Source: Alphaproteobacteria bacterium (GTDB taxonomy: Bacteria > Pseudomonadota > Alphaproteobacteria > Micavibrionales > Micavibrionaceae). Taken from it: a stretch of 64,000 bases of DNA. The position numbers and the translations under genes are program-made. Each line of letters opens with the position of its first letter. Position 1 is the stretch's first letter. The DNA lies in assembly GCA_020848095.1 (NCBI GenBank), contig JADLAT010000023.1:1-64000 (forward strand), written 5' to 3'. Below the pieces are notes generated by a model that saw only the letters and a list, made by a program, of their open reading frames with translations, was not told where the DNA came from and made no database searches. Below, piece by piece: positions 27,151 to 34,523 of the stretch.

Positions 27151-28346
27151 TCCAGCCGTGATGCGCGGCGGCGACGCGCCAGATCGGCAAAGTTTATTTC
27201 TTTATAGACATAACACACCGCCAGCAAGAGCCAGAAATCCGCCGTCCGGATATTCTGGTGCGTCAGCCCGTATAAAAACAATATCCCGATTAAGGAAATT
27301 ACCAATAAATCATTATGGCGGCCTATATAAAAAAGAAGGCCAAGGAAAAGCAGGCTTCCCAAAAATCCATAAGCAAAAACCAGCGTACCCACACCGGAAT
27401 GCATTTCAAGAGCGGTAGAAAAATCGGCAAATCTTGAATAACCGCCCTCACCCGCGCCGAAAATCAAAAATTCAGGATATTGAACAATCCGTAAATATCC
27501 GCGCCCGGCAACGGAATCGTCCCTTTCCCCCCCAATGTTTTCCAATCGTGACACCGCATTTGCAAGCGGGCCCATGTTTTCGAGCAGATGTTCAAACCGA
27601 GAAACCTCAGAGAGGCCATAAATCAAAAAGAGAAAACCCGCAAAGAGTACGACCGCCCGCGTTTTCAAGGTCAGAGCCGGCACAATCACCAGCGTAGCCA
27701 TCAGCAGGATGTAACAGATCAACCCCGCCTTAGAGAGGGAGAGGAGTTGCAGATATCCCAAAATCAATAACAGGCCTATATCAAGCAGATTAAGGCGGGC
27801 CTTGGCCTTCAGCACGATCAGCAACCCGGCAGCCATGAGCGACCAAAAGGCGAGCTGGTTCGGATTAATGAACGTACCAGTCTCCCGAAACCCACGCAAG
27901 CTGGGCAAAAATTGAATGACTAGAAACTCCACAATAATTGCGATCACCAGACCGTAATAAAGCGCCCGCCATGTTTTTTGCGGGGAACGGCGCATCAGGG
28001 AAATTACCAGAATAAAGAAGCTGGCGTTATAGAGGTAATAAAAGCTGCTTTTGAGGAATGTAAAATCCGGCAGAGCGATGTAGTGGATCATATTGATCAA
28101 AAACGTAAACGCACCAAAACCCAGCGCATAGAGAAACACCGGATCGAACCGCGATTGCGCACGCGCAATAAAGGCCAGAAAGTTAATGCCGATCGCCAGC
28201 GCAATCACAAAATCTGCAGGCTGCGGCAGCCCGCTGGGGAAGATTAGAAATATGGACGTAACCATGTAGATGAAAATCGCAGCATTGCCAAAATACACAG
28301 CCCAAGGTAGCTTTTTAAAGGGCATTTCTGGATTAAAGGAATTCAT
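27114..28346 (-). CDS. O-antigen ligase / Wzy polymerase-like membrane protein
   Basis: 410 residues, about 10-12 membrane spans, with one larger periplasmic loop (FEHLLENMGPLANAVSRLENIGGERDDSVAGRGYLRI, about residues 255-290) ending in the arginine-containing SVAGRGYLR. This is the usual layout of the WaaL/Wzy ligase-polymerase superfamily. These enzymes join repeat units or attach chains to a lipid or protein. The ATG abuts the GTG of the divergent gene with no intergenic base. Confidence 0.75.
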   Translation of the reverse strand: MNSFNPEMPFKKLPWAVYFGNAAIFIYMVTSIFLIFPSGLPQPADFVIALAIGINFLAFIARAQSRFDPVFLYALGFGAFTFLINMIHYIALPDFTFLKSSFYYLYNASFFILVISLMRRSPQKTWRALYYGLVIAIIVEFLVIQFLPSLRGFRETGTFINPNQLAFWSLMAAGLLIVLKAKARLNLLDIGLLLILGYLQLLSLSKAGLICYILLMATLVIVPALTLKTRAVVLFAGFLFLIYGLSEVSRFEHLLENMGPLANAVSRLENIGGERDDSVAGRGYLRIVQYPEFLIFGAGEGGYSRFADFSTALEMHSGVGTLVFAYGFLGSLLFLGLLFYIGRHNDLLVISLIGILFLYGLTHQNIRTADFWLLLAVCYVYKEINFADLARRRRASRLDYTSPVTDFSKT

Positions 28347-29102
28347 GTGAGATTACGATGTTGTTGCAAAACAGGTAGAATGGCCATAGCAGGCGTGGCC
28401 TTAATGGTTTTTAGTTTAATCGTCTTCCTGGGTTTGCACAATGTCAGTTCACGCATTACGGATCAGGACCGGTATTATATTCAGAAAATTCTGGAGGATG
28501 CCGGTTTTAGTGCCTTAAGCTCCCGCGGCGATTTTGACACCGAAATTGCAGCGATTCTGGCCATTCAAAACGCCGCGTTTCATACGGCGCCCGCAACCGG
28601 GCTTATCCCCTTAAACACCCCGCGCGAGCCGAAAAATCTCTACGAGGCCGAAGCCGCCTATTGCAGCGACCGGGCGCGGTTTATTGAAAAAGCTCTGCGG
28701 CTTTACGGTTTCAAGGCCCGTTTTGCCAGCATTTACGAAAATACACCGGACAAAAATTTTATACAGACGCTTCTGACCAAGGGGCTGGAGGGGGCGCATT
28801 CGCATGCCGTGGTGGAGGTGAAAACCACTAAAGGCTGGCTGGTGATTGACACGCGTACGCACTGGATTTCTCTGGATTGGCACAATAATCCGCATGATTT
28901 GCGGGAGATCCAGCGCTTTGCCGCAGAGAAAACATGGCCGGAATGGTCCGCTCTTTCAAAAGAACCCATGTTTTTCCTCATGAAAGATCCATTTTACATT
29001 CTTTATGGGGTATACTCCCGTCATGGGCGGTTCTACGCGCCCTATACCCCTTATGTTCCCGATATTGATTTCACGCAGCTTTTGAATAATTTCACGCCAT
29101 GA
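28347..29102 (+). CDS. Membrane-anchored transglutaminase-like cysteine protein
   Basis: 251 residues starting at GTG 28347, preceded by AAAGGA six bases upstream; ATG 28380 is an alternative. An N-terminal membrane anchor (IAGVALMVFSLIVFLGL) is followed by an exposed domain. It carries an apparent Cys-His-Asp triad in the transglutaminase/papain-like order: AAYCSDRARFIEKALRLYGF (about residue 93), GAHSHAVVEVKTTKGW (about 152) and VIDTRTHWIS (about 167). The gene sits back to back with Wzy and overlaps the acyltransferase by ATGA. Function unknown; a periplasmic hydrolase or acyl/amide transferase is possible. Confidence 0.55.
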   Translation: MRLRCCCKTGRMAIAGVALMVFSLIVFLGLHNVSSRITDQDRYYIQKILEDAGFSALSSRGDFDTEIAAILAIQNAAFHTAPATGLIPLNTPREPKNLYEAEAAYCSDRARFIEKALRLYGFKARFASIYENTPDKNFIQTLLTKGLEGAHSHAVVEVKTTKGWLVIDTRTHWISLDWHNNPHDLREIQRFAAEKTWPEWSALSKEPMFFLMKDPFYILYGVYSRHGRFYAPYTPYVPDIDFTQLLNNFTP

Positions 29103-30166
29103 TCGCCGAAAGCCAGCTTACAAAAAAAACCAGTTTTATGGTCTTGCAGGTCTGGCGGGCGCTGGCGGCGTTTATCGTTATGGCCGGGCATGCAAATAAC
29201 GAGGCGATGAATATCGCCAAAAACACCGATATGTTTTATCCGTTTTCCCGTTACCCCAGTGGGGTGGGCGTTGATATTTTCTTTGTCATCAGCGGCTTTG
29301 TGATTGTTTACGCCAGCCGTAATCTGATTGGCCGGGCGGGGCGCTGGCGCGGGTTCATGTGCCGCCGTTTGATCCGTATTGTGCCGCTATACTGGTTTTA
29401 CACCAGCTTGATGCTGGGCATTGCCTTTATCCTGCCGCAGGTTTTTGATACGGCAAGGCCGGAGTTCTGGCACCTTGTGCAGTCCTATTTCTTTATCCCG
29501 CATGTCCGGCCCTTTGGCGATGCGGTGCGGCCCTATCTGGCTTTGGGGTGGTCGCTCAATTACGAGATGTATTTTTATGTGATTTTTGCCGCGCTGATGT
29601 GTTTACCGTTAAATCGTATGATGGGTGCGCTTTTGCTGTTTTTGATCTCCAGCGTGCTTATCGGTCTGTCTTTACCGCCGGGGGCGATGCCCTTGAAATT
29701 CTGGTTTGATCCTTATGTTCTGGAGTTTTTAAGCGGAGCCTTGCTGGCCTATGTGTTTTTGCGCGGATGGCGTCTACCGAAGGCAGCCTTCTGGCCCATG
29801 GTGGCTTTGGGTTTTGGGGGTTTAGTTTATATCGTGATCCCGGAAAGTTATAGCGTTGAAGGGCAATTGCTGCGCTTTTTTATCAGTATTTTATTTGTGG
29901 CCGCCGCCGTTTTGCCGCGCGGGGTTGAGGATATGGCTCCGCCAAAAATTCTGGTGGCTTTAGGGGATAGTTCCTATTCGCTCTATCTCTCCCACCCGTT
30001 TGCGATGGGGGCGGTGCAACTTGTCTGTATGAAGCTGGGGGCGCCACTGCCGCTTTTTGTTGTGCTGACGATTATTGCCGCTCTGATCGCCGGGCATGTG
30101 TCCTATTTGATGATTGAGCGCCCCGTTCAAAAGTTTCTGCTAAACCGTCTGGAGAGAGAGAAATGA
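29099..30166 (+). CDS. Acyltransferase family 3 (membrane O-acyltransferase)
   Basis: 355 residues, about ten membrane spans. Seen: the N-terminal LQVWRALAAFIVMAGHANNEA with the family's conserved His, SGVGVDIFFVISGFVIVYAS, RLIRIVPLYWFYTS and LGWSLNYEMYFYVIFAA. All are hallmarks of OafA/NodX-type enzymes that acetylate or succinylate sugars. Translationally coupled (ATGA) to the genes on both sides, so it forms a unit with the transglutaminase-like and HTTM genes. Confidence 0.9.
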   Translation: MIAESQLTKKTSFMVLQVWRALAAFIVMAGHANNEAMNIAKNTDMFYPFSRYPSGVGVDIFFVISGFVIVYASRNLIGRAGRWRGFMCRRLIRIVPLYWFYTSLMLGIAFILPQVFDTARPEFWHLVQSYFFIPHVRPFGDAVRPYLALGWSLNYEMYFYVIFAALMCLPLNRMMGALLLFLISSVLIGLSLPPGAMPLKFWFDPYVLEFLSGALLAYVFLRGWRLPKAAFWPMVALGFGGLVYIVIPESYSVEGQLLRFFISILFVAAAVLPRGVEDMAPPKILVALGDSSYSLYLSHPFAMGAVQLVCMKLGAPLPLFVVLTIIAALIAGHVSYLMIERPVQKFLLNRLEREK

Positions 30167-31773
30167 ATCTGTTCACAAATATGCGCGCCTTGCGGCTGGA
30201 GATAACCGGGCCGGAATTTAAGAACTTTGCGCTTTTGTTGCTGGCCAGTATCGCCGTTTTTTTTGTCTTTAAATGCGCCGGATTTTATACCGTTGAGAAG
30301 ATCAGCAGTGCGTTTTTTCTGATTGTGCTGGGCGTTGCGGCGGCGGGCAGTTTTTTGAAGATGTCCGATTTTGTACTGCCCAGCCGGATTGTGCTGCGGA
30401 CAATTTTCGGCCTGTTTGGGCTGTATGTTCTGGCGGCCTATCCGACCATGCCGGATGCGGGGCTATCCGCTCTGGATGGCTGGCTTTTGCACTATGGACG
30501 TTTCGTAGCCGCAGGGTTTGCGGCGCTGGCTTTACTACGTCCGTCTTTCGGCTTGGTGCTGCTGGCCTATATTTTCTGGTTCAAGGGACAGCTCAGTGCG
30601 TTTTTTATCGCCAAGCTGTCCGTGACCGATTATATGCCCTTGATCGAGGTGGCGGCCTTTATTGTGATTGCGCAGATGATCTGGATGGTATTTGCCCGGC
30701 TTAAGCTCTATCCACCCGAAGCGCCGCGCGATGAGCGGATTTTAAACACAGGCGAGAAAATTTTCCTCTGCGCCGTGGCGGTCCATATGGCCAATTATTT
30801 TTACTCTGCCGTTCAAAAAATCCTGATCGGGGATCACCCGCTGAGCTGGGTTTTAGAAAACCAGACGCAGGTTTTAACCAGTAATGCTCTGGCTTACGGC
30901 CAGCTGCCCATAAGTTTCAGTCCGTTTTTAACCGGGCTTTCCTATGACGGATTGGCCTTATTGATTGTTGCGGTTAATTTCGTTTTATTTTTCGGCCAGC
31001 TTTTTTCCCTGATTGCCCTGTTGCGCGTGCGCTGGGGGATATGGACGACGCTGTTTTACGATTTAACCCATGTGGTGATTTTTATCACCAGCGGAATCTT
31101 TTTTTACAAATGGATTATTCTTAATCTCTCGGTTGTGATGGCGCTGGAGACGCTGAAAAAGCGCGTTGTCAGCCCCGCTATCGGTTTGTTGCTCATGTGT
31201 ATGGTTGTGAGCGCCCCTGCCGCCTTTTGGGTGGCGCATCTGGGGTGGTGGGACACGCCCCAGACCAATATTGAATATTTCAGCGCGATAACGAAAGATG
31301 GCCGGGAAATCAAGGTTCCCAGCAATTATTTCGGCGGATTTTCCATTGCGGTAGGCCAGCAGCGCCTTATTCCGGATAAGACGGAAGGGTTTTTGCCCAC
31401 CACGACTTACGGTCTGACCCGCGATCAACATATTATGGAGCAAGGTCTGGCCTGTCGTCTGGAAAATGGTGCGGGCGATGTGATTACAACCGTCTTTGCC
31501 GACCCGGAAAACAAGATTGAGCCGTTTATCCGCGCCTATCATCAATGGGTTTTAAAGCGGGCCGGGCCAGACGGCCATTGGTCGTTTGATCTTTACCCGC
31601 ATCATATTTTCTCTTTTCCGTGGGATTTCACAGCATTTAACACCTTGAATTTAAATGATATCGCCACATATCGTTATACGATACAATCGGCATGTGTCCG
31701 CATGGAAAAAGGCCGGGCCGTTATAACCGTTACGAAAGAAGGCCATCATGACATCCGCCTCGATACCCCCTGA
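30163..31773 (+). CDS. HTTM-like multi-span membrane protein
   Basis: 536 residues: about ten membrane helices, then a C-terminal soluble part of about 160 residues. The helical core (NYFYSAVQKILIGDHPLSWVLEN, LFGQLFSLIALLRVRWGIWTTLFYDLTHVVIF, FFYKWIILNL) resembles the HTTM group related to vitamin-K-dependent gamma-carboxylase. This is a by-eye assignment. The last 26 bases overlap the DCC protein gene; HTTM and DCC (DUF393) genes are known to be frequent neighbours. Biochemical role unknown. Confidence 0.55.
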   Translation: MNLFTNMRALRLEITGPEFKNFALLLLASIAVFFVFKCAGFYTVEKISSAFFLIVLGVAAAGSFLKMSDFVLPSRIVLRTIFGLFGLYVLAAYPTMPDAGLSALDGWLLHYGRFVAAGFAALALLRPSFGLVLLAYIFWFKGQLSAFFIAKLSVTDYMPLIEVAAFIVIAQMIWMVFARLKLYPPEAPRDERILNTGEKIFLCAVAVHMANYFYSAVQKILIGDHPLSWVLENQTQVLTSNALAYGQLPISFSPFLTGLSYDGLALLIVAVNFVLFFGQLFSLIALLRVRWGIWTTLFYDLTHVVIFITSGIFFYKWIILNLSVVMALETLKKRVVSPAIGLLLMCMVVSAPAAFWVAHLGWWDTPQTNIEYFSAITKDGREIKVPSNYFGGFSIAVGQQRLIPDKTEGFLPTTTYGLTRDQHIMEQGLACRLENGAGDVITTVFADPENKIEPFIRAYHQWVLKRAGPDGHWSFDLYPHHIFSFPWDFTAFNTLNLNDIATYRYTIQSACVRMEKGRAVITVTKEGHHDIRLDTP

Positions 31774-32182
31774 AGCCGCTATAAACTCCGGCGCTGCGCC
31801 GGAGGGGAACTGGATTGTCTATGACGGGGACTGCCCGTTTTGTAAAAATTATATGCGCCTGAACAAGCTAAAAGAAACGATCGGCCCGGTGCGGATTGTG
31901 AATGCGCGCAGCGGCGGAGCGGAAGTTGAATATATAAAAACACAGGGGCTTGATCTGGATGAGGGCATGGCCATGTATTATGAAGGGCAGCTTTATCACG
32001 GGGGGGACTGCCTGAATATGATGGCGCTGCTCTCCAGCGATTCCGGGGCTTTCAACCGCCTAAGCGCCTGGGTTTTTAGATCAAAAACCCGCGCCCGTGC
32101 GTTGTATCCGACCTTGAAATGCGGGCGTAACATGGCCTTGCGGGTCTTAGGACGCTCCAAGATTTCCGGTGAAAAGTTCTAG
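31748..32182 (+). CDS. DCC-family (DUF393) thiol-disulfide oxidoreductase-like protein
   Basis: 144 residues. Family signature YDGDCPFCKNYMRLNKLKE at about residues 24-42, giving a thioredoxin-like CxxC-containing fold; KTQGLDLDEGMAMYYEGQLYHGGDCLNMM follows, with the second typical GGDC element. No signal peptide, so cytoplasmic or membrane-associated. Start ATG at 31748 lies inside the HTTM gene. Its TAG stop shares the palindrome CTAG with the convergent RTX gene. Confidence 0.85.
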   Translation: MTSASIPPEAAINSGAAPEGNWIVYDGDCPFCKNYMRLNKLKETIGPVRIVNARSGGAEVEYIKTQGLDLDEGMAMYYEGQLYHGGDCLNMMALLSSDSGAFNRLSAWVFRSKTRARALYPTLKCGRNMALRVLGRSKISGEKF

Positions 32183-34434
32183 GCGATCAGATTGCCGTTA
32201 TCGAGCAGGGTTTGCGCATCCAGAACCTCGCCGGGATTACTGAGCTTGGCGATATAGGACATGCTATACGCATCGCCCGCGCCATCGCGATCGACCGCCA
32301 CGGAGATATCTCCCTTGGATGCGGGTGCATCGAAGCGGATGAAATCGTTAATATCGCTGACGCCCTCTTCGTAGCCAATCAGAATATCCGTGATGTCCAG
32401 AACATCGCCCTGTGCGGTTTTGAAATCGCGGATACGATTGATGGTGCCGTCCATATCCTCGACCGTGAATTTAAAAGTATCCGCCCCTAACTGGCCCCAG
32501 AGTGTGTCTTCACCGGCGCCGCCATAGATAATATCATCACCGTCGCCCGCAAAAATCGTGTCTTTTCCGGCATCGCCATAGAGCGTGTCATTGCCCGCAT
32601 CACCGCTCAGGATATCATCGCCATCGCCGCCATTAAGGATGTCATCGCCCAGCCCGCCATAGAGCGTATCTATGCCGGCATCGCCATAGATCGTGTCGTT
32701 GCCGTCCTCACCATATATTTTATCGTCACCATCACCGCCATAGATCGTATCGTGGCCTTCATTGCCGGTAATGATATCATTGCCGGCATCGCCGTAAATC
32801 AGGTCATCACCAAGGCCACCATAGATTGAATCATCACCATTACCGCCGTAGATGGTATCATTTCCATCGTTCCCGTAGAGGTAGTCTATCCCGTCATCAC
32901 CGTGCAGCGTGTCATCGCCCGCATCGCCATAGAGGTAATCGTTACCGATTCCGCCATGGAGCGTGTCATTACCGTCATCACCATGGAGAATGTCATTGCC
33001 TTCATCACCATAAAGCGTATCGTTTCCATTGCCGCCGTTCAGGTGGTCGTTTTTATCTCCGCCATAGACAATGTCATCATCATCATCGGCAAAAATCGTA
33101 TCAGCCCCGCCGCCGCCATAGATAATGTCGTTCCCCGCGCCGGAATTTATTGTGTCATTGCCGTCCTGCGCATAAATAATATCGTTCAGGGCGGTGGTAT
33201 CAATCATGGAATCGCCAATGCTGGATACGATAATATTGGTGAGAATGGTCAGATTTACGGTCGCGCTGCCTGTGCCGCCCTGCCCATCGAGCGCGGTATA
33301 GGTGAAGCTGTCCGGTCCTGTGTAGCCCGGCGCCGGAATATAGGTAAAATCGCCATTGGCCAGAAGCGTTACCGTTCCGCCATTAGCCGTAACAAATGTT
33401 TTGGGTTCAACGGAAAGTGCATCGCCCTCAATATCGGTATCAACGCCATGCCCGTTATCGGCCAATACATTGCCCGTTACAATATTATCTGCATGCCCTG
33501 TGATTTCATCGTCTTGCGCCGCCGGACCATCATTCACAGCGGCGACATTCAATGTAACTGTCGCGATAGAAATGGCACCATCCGGATCAGACAGGGTATA
33601 TTCGAAACTATCCGTCCCGTAAAAATTCTCTGCCGGGGTGTAGGTGAAGCTCCCATCCGCTAACAAGACCACCGTCCCGCCATTAGCGGTGGTGACGTTT
33701 GCCGGGGTAACGCTCAGGGTATCGCCATCGGCATCGCTGTCTGCGCCTGCGGTATTATCGTTCAGCACGTTGCCGGTGATGACCACATCCTCATGCCCGT
33801 TGAAAATATCGTCCCGGGCAACAGGCGCATCATTTACATCCGGCTTTGTGATGGTGATTTCAAGCGTTACATCATCGAAATCCTTATCCCCCAAACCTTT
33901 AGAATCTTCAAAACCTATCTTTATGGTTTCGGTTGTATCGTTTTCCTCACGCGTGATTTGCGTGTGATCCTTGCCATCGCTATTTAAGCTATCGCCGCCG
34001 CCATGATAAATTTGGCCCTTTATAACGGTTTCCTTGCCCGCATAAGAATGGATAAAACTAACGTCCCTGGCATTATCGTAAATAGTGGCCGGGCGTTCAT
34101 CACTTTGGCCGTGGTGATAAATAAAGTCGATATCGCCTTGGGTCAGATCAATTTTTTGGAAACTTTTATTGGCTTTATAGCCATCGGCAATGATGAAAAT
34201 ACCAAGACTTTGTGCCCCATCGCCCCCCAAATCAAGATTCAGGCTTGTGCCCGCAGGTGCGCTTTGAGCATTTTCAAAGACAATCTCTACGCCCTCAATC
34301 GTACCATCAGCGCCGATCTTATAATACCCGACCGTGTTTTTGGCGCTGGAAGAAGAGCCTGTGAGTTTAAGGCTCGCCTCCGTACTTGTATCCGTATGCC
34401 CAAGGGGCGTGCTTTTGGTGTTTATGCTTTTCAA
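32179..34434 (-). CDS. Secreted RTX protein with DUF4114 and tandem-95/cadherin-like domains
   Basis: 751 residues from TTG 34434 (AAAGG seven bases upstream; no suitable ATG nearby). Order: a DUF4114-like domain (to about 190, signature GFEDSKGLGDKDFDDV); two tandem-95/cadherin-like repeats (about 200-400, each with GNVLxDN, LSV, GTV, FTYxP, DSFxY); a long RTX array of GGxGNDxIY-type nonapeptides (about 415-660) that bind calcium and fold outside the cell; and a type-I secretion C-terminus (GADTFKF, IRDFKTAQGDVLDI, DAQTLLDNGNLIA). No signal peptide. Likely a surface or matrix adhesin. No ABC exporter genes are nearby. Confidence 0.85.
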   Translation of the reverse strand: MKSINTKSTPLGHTDTSTEASLKLTGSSSSAKNTVGYYKIGADGTIEGVEIVFENAQSAPAGTSLNLDLGGDGAQSLGIFIIADGYKANKSFQKIDLTQGDIDFIYHHGQSDERPATIYDNARDVSFIHSYAGKETVIKGQIYHGGGDSLNSDGKDHTQITREENDTTETIKIGFEDSKGLGDKDFDDVTLEITITKPDVNDAPVARDDIFNGHEDVVITGNVLNDNTAGADSDADGDTLSVTPANVTTANGGTVVLLADGSFTYTPAENFYGTDSFEYTLSDPDGAISIATVTLNVAAVNDGPAAQDDEITGHADNIVTGNVLADNGHGVDTDIEGDALSVEPKTFVTANGGTVTLLANGDFTYIPAPGYTGPDSFTYTALDGQGGTGSATVNLTILTNIIVSSIGDSMIDTTALNDIIYAQDGNDTINSGAGNDIIYGGGGADTIFADDDDDIVYGGDKNDHLNGGNGNDTLYGDEGNDILHGDDGNDTLHGGIGNDYLYGDAGDDTLHGDDGIDYLYGNDGNDTIYGGNGDDSIYGGLGDDLIYGDAGNDIITGNEGHDTIYGGDGDDKIYGEDGNDTIYGDAGIDTLYGGLGDDILNGGDGDDILSGDAGNDTLYGDAGKDTIFAGDGDDIIYGGAGEDTLWGQLGADTFKFTVEDMDGTINRIRDFKTAQGDVLDITDILIGYEEGVSDINDFIRFDAPASKGDISVAVDRDGAGDAYSMSYIAKLSNPGEVLDAQTLLDNGNLIA
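32500..33190 (-). repeat. RTX nonapeptide repeat array (about 27-bp units)
   Basis: Tandem degenerate units encoding GGxGxDxhY calcium-binding motifs within the 751-residue RTX protein. The DNA repeat is visible as recurring ATCATCACCATCACCGCCATAGA-like blocks. It is coding, has no separate spacers, and explains the repetitive look of this stretch. Confidence 0.85.
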
Positions 34435-34460
34435 TGTCCTGCCTTTTATTTTTTTATATC

Positions 34461-34481
34461 TATAGCTATTTTAAAGCTATA
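34461..34481. other. AT-rich inverted repeat between the two RTX genes
   Basis: Perfect 7-bp inverted repeat TATAGCT/AGCTATA with a 7-base loop, in the 89-base gap between the M10 protease stop and the next RTX gene. On the minus strand it is not followed by a T run, so it is a poor terminator. It could be an mRNA hairpin or operator. Confidence 0.3.
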
Positions 34482-34523
34482 ATTATTAACATAATGATAA
34501 TATTGGCGGGCTTGATTTCCCTT

